Below are positions 45,630 to 57,590 of a stretch of DNA of 64,000 nucleotides, in pieces; the stretch's first letter is position 1; every line of letters begins with the position of its first letter. The translations under genes were made by a program, and so were the position numbers. The notes below the pieces were generated by a model that made no database searches, was not told where the DNA came from, and saw only the letters and a list, made by a program, of their open reading frames with translations. Source of the stretch: Endomychus coccineus (taxonomy: Eukaryota; Arthropoda; Insecta; Coleoptera; Endomychidae); contig OY294067.1 of NCBI GenBank assembly GCA_958510875.1, forward strand, positions 263,784,180 to 263,848,179. Reading direction: 5' to 3'.

Positions 45630-46730
45630 TAGTCTAGGAGCCAATTATGGGACCTAAACTATTCTTACTCTACGTAAACGATCTAGAAAAACCTCTACCA
45701 CCTACAGAATCTCCATCTATATATGCTGATGACATATCCGTGATAATCACGGGTGGGAAATCAGAAATACAAAATAATTGTAAGGAAGCTATTCTGGCGC
45801 TTTCAAATTGGTTTACCCAAAATTTATTGCACCAAAACGTATCTAAGACACACTGCATCCAATTTCATTTTTACCAGAATAAAAATGACTCAATATTAAA
45901 CTTAAGCATTGATAATAATATCTTACACTGCGCGGATAATACAACATTTCTAGGGCTAACCATAGATATGAATTTGAACTGGAAATTGCACTGCCAGGAT
46001 CTGATGACTGAATTGAACTCAATTAATTACCTGTTTAGAAATATTAAACATGTTTTAAGTTTAAATAATCTGCTAGCTATATATTTTGGGCATGTTGCGT
46101 TCAGATTAGCATATGGAATTTGCCTTTGGGGAATGCCTGCTCTAGCCTCTGATGTATTCGTTCATCAGAAGAAAATAATTAGGTGCATTGCAGGCATACC
46201 ACGAGATTATTCATGCAGATCATTATTCAAAACATATAAAATTTTAACCCTTACAGGAATTCTAATTTCGGAAATGTGTTTATACGTATTTTTAAATAAT
46301 GGAAACTTGACTACAAACAGAGAAATACATAACTATGACAAGACAAAATGGGCAAATTTGGCCCACATATAGGAGGCTTAAAGTAAGACTAAACTCATTG
46401 AGCCATATGGGTGCCCAAATTATTCAATAACCTCCTACATCATATTAACAACTGTGATTCTATCTCCTCTTTCAAGATTGGTCTGAAATCCTTCCTACTG
46501 GACAATGTTTTTCATACACTGAGTGAATATAATGAATATGCTAAATCCTAGTATTACTTTTATATTATGTTGAACTTTATATTGAATTTTATTATTTTAG
46601 ATTTAAATGTACGCGCTCTGCTTTTTACTCATTCAATTAAGACATTTTATCATATGTAACTGTGACTATTCCTATACATTCCATGTAATGTCAACAGGAA
46701 AATAAAGATTATTATTATTATTATTAAGGT
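45630..46730 (+). mobile_element. 5'-truncated Jockey/CR1-type LINE
   Basis: The frame 45647-46372 (241 codons) starts at the RT motif 'MGPKLFLLYVNDL'. It has the catalytic YADD ('IYADDISVII', about 45718-45750), then 'NVSKTHCIQFH' and 'FLGLTIDMNLNWKLH', and the C-terminal block 'RCIAGIPRDYSCR..F..YKILTLTGI'. After a stop the remaining C-terminus continues in other frames ('FNNLLHHIN', 'FKIGLKSFLLDN') to a stop at about 46551. The copy ends in an ATT repeat tail at about 46706-46728. Truncated just upstream of the RT PQG motif. It is the best preserved of the RT fragments of this clade here, but is inactive. Confidence 0.85.
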
Positions 46731-46734
46731 AGGT

Positions 46735-47745
46735 CTGAATGAATACACCTTGGTCTTTTTTATTACACGAACCCTTTTTCGGAATTGTTGTATAGTGAAA
46801 AGCATGTATCTAGTGGTAAATGTTTGTCGGTTGAATTGATTCGCTTTGTCGGATGAAATTTTTGAATAAATTCACGGAGTGTAACATTTTCTGTTAATCG
46901 AATGCAAATTAGATCCCATTCTATGCACAAGGCGAGCGAGAGTGACCATTATTTTGAATGAAAAATTCGAATGCTTTGTAATAGCATTTCTCCAACTAAA
47001 TTCTAAAAAAAGCAATTCCCAGGTAGATTCAGGAATCAAAAGTCTATTGTTAATAGTCCCGACTGGCTTATCTATCTAACTAGAGTGTATTATTGATTTT
47101 GTAGGAACGCCAACATCAATTATAGAAGAGATAATTCGACTCTGCCCGTTCCACTGTTCTATTCCAATAGCCAAACCAAGCGACTGACAGTTAGCGTCCC
47201 GAATTCGTCCTTCCGGGAATACCTATGGAGATATAAAACGCGATTTCATTGAATTGAACTGGAATGTAACTGCACTCAAAGAGCGTTAAATTATTATTCT
47301 CTGAACGAAACCTATTCATTATGTTTACCTGATATTCTAGATCACGAAAAATAGCCAGTGGATTTCAGAAATCAAAGAAAAGATAGGGGCCATAATGAAT
47401 AAACGTTCGGAATTTATTTCTACGAGATATGACATAAACATTAGTACATTGTGTATCTAGTAGTTGAAGCAATACACTCCCGAACGACAATGTAAATTGT
47501 GTGCATTGAAGTCTGAGAATGTGCTTTTCCTACGAGGTACACATACCATTTTTTCTGAAATCGCAATCAACATTATTATAAATTAAGGAATTTTTGTAAA
47601 TGCTTAACAATGTTTGATTACCATATTATTGCCTATGAAATCGTTTCCTTGACAATCACTGTTTGTTTATTGTTGTGACAAAAGTTAGAGATTACTACGT
47701 ATTCTGATTTAATACCTACTTATCGCTAAGAAATATTTAAAAATA
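46735..47745. other. Unassigned DNA
   Basis: No gene or family recognised. Confidence 0.45.
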
Positions 47746-47749
47746 TTTA

Positions 47750-48250
47750 AAATGAACAGTGATGATGATGTCCAAGTGTGCGAGACAGCACCAGAGTTAG
47801 TAAATGCTGCTAAAAATGACATCTTAAATTTATTGCCTAATAAATCCAAGTTATAAGTTACGCCAACAGTTTGGCTACTTTTGAAAACACAAATGATGAG
47901 AAACAAGATGACGGGGAGGAGGAGATTCTAAAATGTTTTAAGCTTCAAAAACTTGCAAGTACTGCACAGTATGTTGTCACAGATTGCTCATGAAACATGA
48001 CTCATATAGTGAATCATATTGTTCATTACACTAGTTTACCAATATGTATGTACTGACATTGTCCACAACGCAAGTAGATTGTGAAAGGTGTTTTTGTACT
48101 CTAAAATTTTTCAAAACCAGAATTAAGGTACACCAAGGAATAATCATTTGGAAGCATTTTTATCAATAGCAGTAGAAAAGTACTTGTTAAATGACTTAAA
48201 CAGCGACGATATATTTGACATACTCAGAGGGAAACAATTTGTTGGAACGG
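47750..48250 (+). mobile_element. Internally deleted hAT transposase
   Basis: The ATG at 47752 starts 'MNSDDDVQVCETAPELVNAAKNDILNLLPNKSKL', which reads as part of a hAT transposase ahead of its core. About 48020-48240 holds the C-terminal dimerisation domain: 'TQVDCERCFCTLKFFKTR', then 'LEAFLSIAVEKYLLNDLNSDDIFDILR' in substance. The catalytic core between them is missing or reduced to about 170 bp. Terminal repeats not identified. Confidence 0.6.
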
Positions 48251-48274
48251 GAATTATCTTTATAAAATCTGTTT

Positions 48275-48880
48275 GACAATTTCCACATTTTCCAAATTTC
48301 ATAAGGGGTAGTTGATTCAATCGATTCCGATATAACGCCGTCATGATACACTATTATGAATGAGAAATTAGATTTTCACCTCAGACGCTAAAGCAACATT
48401 TGGCCATCCCTTAGATAAATACACTATACAAATCACTTTTAACATGATTAATGCACCCAAATTTCGTAAGAATTAACTATGGAAAAGCTCTGAATTTGGT
48501 CGATGTTATCGATTCCGATATAACGCCGTCATGATACACTATTATGGATGAGAAATTAGATTCTACCATTCGTTCTCACCTCAGACGCTAAAGCAACATA
48601 TTACAGCGTTCCGAAACCCTAAATGTCATCCATCATTTAGATAAATACACTATAAAAATCACTTTTAACACTCAAAATTGGTATTAACAACCGTCTGAGA
48701 ACCCATGGAACAAGTTTCATCAGTTACATGAATCTTCTCGAATTTTCACTTTTTTTTCCAAATTTCATGAGGGTAAGTTTTAAAAAGCACTGAATTTGGT
48801 CGATGTTAATGATTCCGATATAACACCGTCATAATACACTACTATGAATGAGAAATTAGATTCTACCATAGTTTATCATA
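48275..48880. repeat. Three copies of a ~55-bp-core tandem repeat
   Basis: GATTCCGATATAACGCCGTCATGATACACTATTATGAATGAGAAATTAGATT begins at about 48326, 48508 and 48812 with few changes (spacings about 182 and 304 bp). Flanking parts are also shared: CACCTCAGACGCTAAAGCAACAT, TTAGATAAATACACTATA.AAATCACTTTTAACA, TTTCCAAATTTCAT. It follows the hAT relic directly and could be its 3' subterminal region. Confidence 0.7.
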
Positions 48881-48884
48881 AGTT

Positions 48885-49590
48885 TCTATACTATAGAGAT
48901 CTAATATTAGTTTATTACTTACGTATCACCTTACAGTTATAATAAATTATTAATATGGATAACCTGAAAGAGCCTGCGCAAAATCCAGCTCCAATTAACT
49001 ATTGCATGTCTGCTATTACTATGTGCCAACGTTTTGGATCGAACTTATTTTAAAACAAATGATGGAAACTTCTCAAAAATTCACCCATTCTAAATAGGCA
49101 CCGCAGAAGTCGTACAGACCTTAATTGTTTGTTCTGTTGCAGATTAAAAAGGAGCTAAGACTAAACAGTTATATTTAATGTAATAAGATATTTACGGTGC
49201 GGCAGTAAAAATTTAACGATTGCAACGTGTTTGATATAACACAAATATTAATTGCACGTAAAAACCTATTCTTACAATTTATAAGCCACGGAGTTTTGAA
49301 ATTCAAAGAACCTTTCACATGCTAGTTTTCTTTGGACAGCGAACCTCTTGTTTGAGATTCACATCCAATTTCAATTAATTTTTCATTTTGAACTCCAATT
49401 ACGACTTTTAATTTCCTAAAGTTGAGTAAACTTTTCTCCGAAATCATCATTTTATTTGCGCGGATTTCAACGAAAAAGTTACCAGTATGTCTGAAACATT
49501 AATTGACTGTAAATATCTAGATTACTTCAGGTTTGATATATATTTTCAGTTTGATTATTTAGGAAATCTTGAATAGTAGACTTCCGCAGA
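48885..49590. other. Unassigned AT-rich DNA
   Basis: No gene or family recognised. Confidence 0.45.
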
Positions 49591-49599
49591 TAGCTAATG

Positions 49600-50140
49600 T
49601 TAAAAAATCTTGGCTTCCGGGTGAATTCCGCTCCACAACAGCACTACTTGCGGCCGATGTTTCGCCAACTATCACAAGTGGCATCTTCAGTGCAGACTTG
49701 AGGCTTGAAATGAAACTGATTCTACTAGTTTCTGTAGCCGTATTTATTGTAGGAAAAAAGCCTTCACGCTACACAGTTCGCTGCCTTCATTCTGATGGTT
49801 AACTTCGTTCTGGCATCTGATCCTGTCGTTGTGTAATCATGTGCGGAGTGGAATTTTGGAGGATGGGTTTCCAAACGTTGAGAATGTAATATCCTGAGTC
49901 ACGGTTCAGATTTTTTGGATGTTTTAGGATTTCTATCGCTTCAAGAATTTTTCTCTGATAGAAGTTTGGAGCTCAGGCTGGGATTTTAGTATTTTCGAAA
50001 AGGACCTGATGATTAGTGTCAAACTTGTGTTCCGTAAGAGCAGATCTACTGGTGTCACGAAGCCTTGTACAGCGCTAATGTTCTTTCGCGCGAGTAGCTA
50101 CTGTACGACCTGTTTCACCAACTGTGAAAGCGGAGGGGTT
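49600..50140 (-). mobile_element. Second Penelope-like lineage: GIY-YIG 3' end
   Basis: On the minus strand from 50137, one frame reads 'FTVGETGRTVATRAKEH', a stop, 'LRDTSRSALTEHKFDTNHQVLFENTKI', a stop, and 'APNFYQRKILEAIEILKHPKNLNRDSGY'. This is the C-terminal half of a PLE GIY-YIG nuclease (the VGETGR motif and the catalytic Arg/Glu helix). It differs from the 37.5-38.2 kb nuclease (TGISKQ), so it belongs to another PLE lineage. Two stops in frame. Downstream (49620-49700) lies a candidate ribozyme. Confidence 0.7.
49636..49695 (-). ncRNA. Candidate degenerate hammerhead ribozyme (second PLE)
   Basis: Minus strand: CUGAAGA (49684-49690, fits CUGANGA), extra U, stem II GCCA/UGGC around a longer loop, GAAA (49660-49663), then a CGGCCG palindrome where stem III should be. 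Stem I pairing is imperfect and the cleavage triplet is unclear, so it may be dead or a false match. Confidence 0.35.
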
Positions 50141-50149
50141 TGTGGCTCA

Positions 50150-50620
50150 ATGAAAATCATTTGAAAATATGATGAGAAAGGTCGAAATTCACTAAAAATT
50201 CCTCTGCTATTCGTTTTTTCCGAGCGGATCTAGTTGAAGTCGCACTGTGTTGAGATAACGATATCTCAGCAGCAAAACGAGTTTTTCACGATTTCTCAGG
50301 AAATGGGAGGGTTTCGAGGAAAATAAACTCCATTCGAAATTCACTCGTCAAATACTCGAAATTTCTGTACTGTTCGTTTACAACCTCCATCCCCCCCCCC
50401 CCTTTTTATTTGCAGACTTTGCTGCTTAGTTAATTTATGATAGTTACTCGAAACTAATTTTTTTATTTTTCCGAAAATATAAAACGATGGCATCCACTCG
50501 AAAATATGGCGAGAAAGCTTGAAATTCACTCGAAATTCCTCTGTTTTCAGATTTTGAAAAACCTATTATTGAGTAGCTAAGATATCTCACCTGGTTGTAG
50601 AGACGTTGGTAGGAGGCTTG
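50150..50620. repeat. Degenerate tandem repeat with poly-C tract
   Basis: Three related copies (about 50155-50240, 50310-50400, 50490-50570) share GAAAATAT.G.GAGAAAG, CGAAATTCACTCGAAATTCCTCTG and TTCGTTT-like blocks. A run of 13 C lies at about 50392-50404. Confidence 0.55.
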
Positions 50621-50699
50621 TACTATGTACTGAAGTTGCTTTTGGTTACGTTGTGTATGTTTGAAACTGCCAAACAATTCTTTTTCAATTATTTCTTAT

Positions 50700-51235
50700 T
50701 CTCTCCGATGAGGAGACTTAGTGATCTATGGATCACAATTAAATATTTGTAATGACTATTTCCGAAGTATGGAGAGTAGTTGTTATGTCTTCTCGATAGT
50801 CGCATTTTTACCCCACAATTTATTAATATTGACAGTTTCTACCTGAAGAATAGCTTTTCAGGAATTTCATTTCATTCGACATGATTGTGTAACGGGAACG
50901 TTTATGTCAGTCGTCAGTGTAGATTATTTGAGGCGAACAGTTTGGTACATTTAGTACACCGCTAAGAACTCTGGTTTGATAGCTAAATGCAATTTTACAC
51001 AGTGATAAAAGTGAATATTCTACCTACAGGTTTTATTATACTCCTAAATAATCTGGAATTCAAGAACATATTAAAGGATAGGTAATAAAATAGATGGAGT
51101 GATCACTAGAATTGAATAGTTGATTTTATCATTTCCAAATGTCTTCTGAATATTGATTCCTTGATGGATGGAATAGAACAGAAGTATTATTCCATCCAAG
51201 AACCGTCTTCTAGCCAGCAAAATTCACGTGGGCCG
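50700..51235. other. Unassigned AT-rich DNA
   Basis: No gene or family recognised. Confidence 0.45.
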
Positions 51236-51239
51236 CACG

Positions 51240-54200
51240 ATATGTAATTATATTGTTACTTATACTGTTTCTCAAAATTAATGGTCTATCAAATAGATAT
51301 GATGGATTAGTTGTATATGTAAAAAATGAACTAAGACATAAATTTAAAATAGTCAAAATAGGAGAAGGAGATAATATTAATAATATATTGAACATTGAGA
51401 TCATCAAAGAAAATAAAAAAATAGGTGTGAATACAATATATAGAAGTCCATCACAATGTCCAGAAATATTCAATACGGTCTTACATGAGTATCTGAAACA
51501 AGAAACCAACAATTATGATTTTAATTTTGTGATTGGTGATATTAATATTGACATCCTTAATGAATCAGAAATTTCTAATGAATATCTAAATACACTCGCC
51601 GAATTTGGCTGGAATTCTTTGATAAATAAACCAACTAGAGAGACCGAATACTCTTCCACTTGCTTAGATCACATATTTATTAAAACAAAGAACAACGTTT
51701 TAAACACGGAGGAGGTTAATACTGCGATAATAAAAAGCTGTATCACGGATCATTACATCATTGCGGCACAAATAAAAATTAGTACCGGTCAAAAAACAGT
51801 TACTAATACAAAAGCTTATAGGAAATCCATAGACTGGAACAAACTTAAGACAATCCTAGAACTGGAGAAATGGGAAACAATATACAATATGAATGATCCG
51901 GATAAAGCAACTATAGAATTTTACGAATTTTTTAATAAAGCTATTGATTGTGCTACTAAAATATTCAAAGTGAAACATTCAAATATTCCTCGGAAAGAAT
52001 GGATAACAAATTCTATTATTAAGTCCATAAATACTAGAAATAAAATGTACCAAGATCTATTAAGAACAAATCAGGACGAAGAAAAAAAAAAGAACTATAA
52101 AATCTATAGAAACAAACTGAATGAGATTATCAAGGCTGCGAAAACTAACTATTATAGAAAGATTATAGACTCTAATAAATACGCTAATAAAAAATTGTGG
52201 GAGACAGTCACGATGATCACCAACAAAAAAAAAGTTAAACCAGTCGTGAAAGAAATATTGAATGAAAATAATGAAATTGTAATAGATAAAATCGAGATTG
52301 CGAACACGTTCAACTCTTACTTTAAAAACGTGGGAGTATCATTAGCAAAAAAAATTAAAAAACCTACTCAAACATTTCCTGAAAAAATCAACAATAAAAA
52401 CATATTTCTCAAACCCACAACTTCAAATGAACTTAGAGACATTATAGTAAAACTGAAAAAAAAGTCAACACCGGGTATCGATAATATTACCGTACGAACG
52501 TTACAGATTGCATTGCACTACATAATTAACCCATTAGTATTTATATTCAACATGATTCTAGAAACAGGCATTTATCCCTAAATTTTCAAAGAATCCGTAA
52601 TAATTCCCATACATAAAGGAGGCGAAACACAACTCATGAAGAATTACAGGCCTATATCGTTAGTTACTAACTTTAATAAAATTTTAGAATAAATAATCAA
52701 CAACAGAATAAAGCACTTTATTAAAAAACATAAATTAATATCATCTAAACAGTACGGATTTCAAGAAGCCAAATCTACTGAACATGCCATAGCGGCCTTA
52801 ACAAAAAACATATATAACGCCATAGATGATAAACTACCTTCTCTATGCATATTTGTTGATCTCCAAAAGGCTTTCGACACCATTTGCCATGAAGAACTCT
52901 TGAGAACTCTGGAAAAGATAGGAATTAGAGGAGTAGCGAACAATTTATTAAAATCTTACCTCACAAATCGCAACCAAACAGTTAAAATTGATGATATATA
53001 CAGCACTCCTGAAGAAACAACATATGGTATACCCCAAGGCACTGTGTTGGGTCCTACACTGTTCATTCTCTATATTAACGACATGTTTAACTTACAATTA
53101 TTGGCTGAAATTATTGCTTTCGCAGATGATACTGCCCTATTTTATTCTGCAAAAACATGGAAAGAACTGAAAGAAATTGTTGAAAACGAGTTAGTATATA
53201 TAAAAAAATGGTTCGACAAAAAAATGCTCACTATAAATTTAACAAAAACCACCTACTTACCGTTTACGTCATACCGCAGTCACTTACCGGAATTAAACAT
53301 CACTATAAATACAGAGAATACAAATTTCAAAATAGAAAAAACGGAATATGTGAGATATTTAGGAATATTTATTGATTCACATCTGAAATGGAATTTCCAC
53401 ATTGAGAATTTAACAAAAAAAATTAGGAAAATAATATATAAATTCAAACAATTAAAATTGGTTCTAAACATCACTGAACTGAGAATACTCTATTATGCAC
53501 TAGTGGAAAGTCACTTGAGCTATGGCATTATTGCATGGGGCGGAGTCTCCAAATAATATCTAAGGAAACTAGAATCTACACAAAAAAGGATAATAAAAAT
53601 CATCTATAATAAAAACTTTCGATATCCTAGTAAGGCCTTATTCACTGATGCTTCATTACTTGATATAAAAATGATATTTGCAAGAAAAATATTAATTCAA
53701 AAAACAAACAAAAACTATATAGAACATGAGTATGACACTAGATTACAGAAACAGGAATCATTACAAATACCAAGAGTAAAAAAAACTATAGGACAGCACT
53801 CGTGTAATTATATATATCCAAGATTACATAACCTTTTACCAACTGATTTGAAGACCATTACCAATAAATTTGTTTCAAAACGGAAACTCACAAATTGGTT
53901 AATAAGTGTAAATGGGAGTGAAGTGATGCAAAATTTATTATAGTGATACACATATAATTCCTATATGTTGTTAAGAGACAATAGTGATCGTTTGAAAGAA
54001 GAAACTAGAATTGTATATAATCAGTGTTTGAAGATTATAACGAGTTGTGAGACGAATAGATCCCAACCACTAGACTTATTACAATAAATAATGAAATATG
54101 AATGATTCCAAATTGTGTTCAGCATATAACAATCTTCATTGTATTCAATTTTATTATATTAATATTGTAGTAACAATATACTTAAATAATTTATAAATTA

Positions 54201-54500
54201 TAGATATATTCATGTATGAGTGTATAATGTAAATGTGTATGTATGTATGTATGTGTAGATGTGTATATATATAGTATATGTATATATATGGGTAAATATA
54301 AATTCTTTTTTAAATAATATTATTAATGAGTAATGAATGATAATAACTTTTTACTGTACCACAAACAAGTTCCAACTATGGAACTTACGTGGTCTTTTTT
54401 AACTTTATTGTTGAATTTATCTTTCTTTGTAATCTTAATTATATATTATTATTATTATATTCAATAAAGACTATTATTATATTATTATTATCATATTAAT
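51240..54500 (+). mobile_element. LINE with endonuclease and reverse transcriptase, broken by stops
   Basis: One reading frame runs from 51253 to 53943 with only three TAA interruptions: 52579-52581, 52690-52692 and 53554-53556. Endonuclease part: 'VIGDINID', 'CLDHIFIK' and 'SCITDHYII' (metal-binding and catalytic Asp/His). The first motifs of that domain are missing, so the copy is 5' truncated near 51250. RT part: 'KKKSTPGIDNI', 'NYRPISLVTNFNKIL', 'FVDLQKAFDTI', 'GIPQGTVLGPTLF', and the catalytic 'AFADDTALF' (about 53115-53145), then 'RYLGIFIDSHLKWN' and a C-terminal domain to 53943. The 3' end has TATTATTATT and AATAAAG repeats at 54440-54500. Jockey/CR1-type. Related to the minus-strand copy at 20.6-22.2 kb. 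Confidence 0.85.
54230..54295. repeat. GTAT/TATA microsatellite
   Basis: TGTATGTATGTATGTATGTG followed by TATATATATAG.TATATG repeats, inside the 3' untranslated part of the LINE. Confidence 0.7.
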
Positions 54501-54504
54501 GAAG

Positions 54505-55260
54505 AGATTGTAGAAAGAGTAAATAACAAGTTAGATTCACTCAGGTTTCCAGCAGCTGCTTCGCTCTCTCAAGCATCAAATCATTTAATCGAGAACAGTT
54601 GTTGACATCGAGAAAGCGAAACATCTGTTCGGAACTATTAGCTGCTATATCACTGGTGTATCTAGAGAATCCCTATAATCATTTTTGTGAATGATATCTA
54701 ACAAGTAATCTATTCAAATATTTTGTTCATTTGTTAATTGAACTTTTCAATCATAAACTGCAATTAAGTTAGGGAAAACAAAATGCCAAGAACAAAACTT
54801 CAGAATAACAGCGTCTCTGTATTTTTCTTCCAAAATTGACTCATTTCGCAGATCAATGAGTTCCGTTTGTGCGGAACGAGAAAACCTTGGGAGCGGTTAG
54901 TAAATTCGACTTTAATATTTCTATTTTTATTCGAATAAATAAGAATGAATGTTTGAATTCTCTGTATTTTTGTCTCAAAATTTGTTCCATTTAGCAGATC
55001 AATAGTTTCATTTATAAGGAAATAGGAGCTTATTTGATTTCAAAAGAATAATTTTCCTGTAAGGAATGGAAATATTCGAAGTGGCTATTATCATATACTA
55101 ATAATGAGATGATGATGCCCTTATGCCCAGTGGGTAAACACGATGAAATTATTGAATACATCTACAAAGAGAATTCAGTTCTTGAGGGGATAATAACAAG
55201 TTTTGGAAGAAAATATTTTTATTTTCAACCACTATGTAATGTTGACATTAATGACGTAAA
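54505..55260. other. Unassigned DNA
   Basis: A CAGCAGCTGCTTCGCTCTCTCAAGCATCAAAT stretch at about 54550 resembles 57975-58010 inside the Harbinger region, suggesting a related fragment. Otherwise nothing recognised. Confidence 0.4.
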
Positions 55261-55261
55261 C

Positions 55262-55880
55262 CAGAGGTCTTCAAACTTTTTTGTATCGTAGATCATTTGT
55301 CATGTTTTTCGGTTTTGGGATTTATGCAAATCCATCAACTTCAAATGTGTTTTTGTTAGCTGGTATAGAGCTACTTATTTTTGAAGATTTTAATCTCTAA
55401 CTGTACCGAAGTGTAGTGTGAAAAACTTTAAAAGGCAGACGTTAAGTTTTATACATTTATTAATTAATTTCTAATTGAAACGAACCTAGTTAAAATGTAG
55501 TATCTATTACATAAAATGTCTGAGCAAAAAATAAAAACTTTTTATTAGGAGGGATGCTTTAATAATAAATTTTCAACATTTGCCATCAATTTAATTAGGT
55601 TCAATCTCAAATCTCATCGGTTAGTGATGTCCATTCTGTTTCTTTTTTTTTGTTAGAAGATTGACAATCGCGCTGGAACCTTTATCCGCTAAATATGAGG
55701 ATGGAAAAGCAATTACAAATTTTGTGGATTATTGCAACCATTGCTTGAATGAGATCTATTATCGTGTACCCCCATTTACATCTTATAGACTCCCAATTTT
55801 TTTTTGCTGACATGGACCACTTGCCGTGGTCGTCATCGACCCCTGAGGGATGACTTCTTTGGGTATCACTAACTTAAGCA
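55262..55880 (+). mobile_element. Possible non-autonomous hAT element
   Basis: CAGAGGTCTTCAAACTTTTTTGT at 55262 is a hAT-like 5' end. About 55800-55880 holds GACCCCTGAGGGATGACTTCTTTGGGTATCACTAA, which reads as a diverged inverted hAT end (TTAGTGATACCCAAAGAA on the other strand). No transposase between them. The end match is loose. Confidence 0.35.
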
Positions 55881-56744
55881 TTTGTAAATTTCACTTTTCT
55901 ATTTTCTTATTTCTCGTTCTCATTTTTCGGGTTCGTTTCCCTTCCCCATTTCACGTCCTCATATCCCTGATCCTATACTTTCACAATTTCATTTCCAGCT
56001 CAGCTTGGACCAAACACAGGGGCGGAGAGCAGAGCAGCAATGAAAGCGGATAGCAAATCAGTGAAACAGCAGATGATTGGTGAAATATTAAGTAAAACAT
56101 AGAGTAGCAGCGCGTTCAAGAGTGTTTCAATTAAAATTGTCGGTACGGATTTGTTATAAGGTGAAAATTCTTCACATGAAATCTATTATTCATCAAAATA
56201 TAGGAAGGAGGTGAGAAGATGTACTGTTTCACAAAATAAATGAATTGAGAACTTATACGTGGAGAATTTTATCATTTGTATCATCAGTTTCGCAAGCACC
56301 CACGAAAATTTCATGCCTATTTTTGCATGACCGAAACTTTCGATTATATTTTCAACCAAGCCTGATGAAATACTGGACAAACTTCAATAATTATAACCCC
56401 ATGAACCCCCCAGAACGTCTTGCAGTGATTCTAAGCTACGAAAAACATTTCTGTTTCTATAATTTATTTTTTTATTAAATTGCTGTAATAGAATAATACT
56501 GATTGAGTTCTATCAATTGTATTGATATGGATTTTGAACATGTGGTCTAATATTTTGTTTGCCATAGGCAAAGTTATAAACCACCTCCTGAATTTTCATT
56601 CTCAATAGCATTTTATGTTGGGGTCCTAGTGGGCGTACATGAGACAGTAGATTTCCAAAAAAGAGTTGATCTTCGTTTTTGGTTTGTTTTTCCTAAATGC
56701 TTAAGCTATGTTGTTCTATATTTATAAGATCAGTTTAATTTTTT

Positions 56745-57062
56745 TCATCCTTTACCATTAGGGGTTGGAGCAGTTGAGGTATTTCGTTCAGGACAATTTT
56801 GTTGTTGGTTGCTTACCGATGGTGAGTCAACAATATGTCTTTGAAGTCTTCTGCATTCGAGCCAATTGTATCTTCGATCAGAATATCCAATGCAACTACT
56901 CAAAGATGTCCTTTGCTTTTTCGAGCATTGAACCTTTAGAAAATATAGGCTTTCAAAATAAGCCCACGATGACTTCCAATCAGTTTTAGCAGATCGTTTC
57001 ATAGGCATATTTGTCAATTCTTTCCGGGAAGTACCTCGTAGAGTTTTCCATTTTGATCTCAC
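56745..57062 (-). pseudogene. MADF-domain protein of the Harbinger element (fragment)
   Basis: 105-codon minus-strand frame. 'MRSKWKTLRGTSRKELTNMP' and 'WKSSWAYFESLYFLK' match the conserved W-K-x-L-R...KE and W.YF..L.FL core of MADF DNA-binding domains, followed by a Ser/Thr/Gln-rich stretch. Harbinger elements carry such a gene to help the transposase bind DNA and enter the nucleus. The N-terminal part of the domain is missing. Confidence 0.6.
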
Positions 57063-57119
57063 AAAGATTCCTAAGAAGTGAAAATATGAATTAAAATATT
57101 AGCCCAGCTACAGGATCAT

Positions 57120-57590
57120 CTTTTGAATATATCATTCTACTTTCCAAATGGGAGCAACGATAGCATAATCGATTGTACAAGAGACAAAGGAAATCATTTG
57201 GGAAGTATTGCAACCAGTACAGTAGAAAGCGCCAACCGAAAATGACTATAACTATAGAAAAAATGTCAATGGTTCTTTTTGCTATTGCTGGCACAAATTA
57301 TAAATTTATCACAATTGATGTTGTTAGATATAAACAGACTGACTCTCCACTTTCCATCGGCTATATTTCATGGAAACCAAACGTCTCGATATTCCTCGTT
57401 ATGTTTTTGTTGGAGATGAAGCCTATCCACTACTGAAGAATTTAATGAAACCATCGAATAAAATGTGTTTGGATGTTGGAAAAGAATTTTTCGATATGTA
57501 GATTTCTCGACCGCAACGTGTCATTGAATGTGCATTTGGCATAATTAATGCCAAGTTTGGAAACCCATATAAAAATTCAATGGTGGAAAC
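57120..57590 (+). pseudogene. Harbinger transposase, C-terminal half
   Basis: The frame 57173-57436 and the continuation in another frame encode 'MVLFAIAGTNYKFITIDVVRY' (first catalytic Asp in TIDV), a gap, then 'VFVGDEAYPLLKNLMKP' (second Asp in GDEA) and 'SRPQRVIECAFGIINAKFG' (third catalytic residue in the RxxxE motif). These are the three DDE_4-type blocks of PIF/Harbinger transposases in order. Frame changes near 57395-57440 and a stop near 57500 make it inactive. Confidence 0.75.

Noticed and set aside
54230..54295. Microsatellite considered as a functional element
   Set aside because: Simple repeat in a LINE 3' region; common and uninformative.
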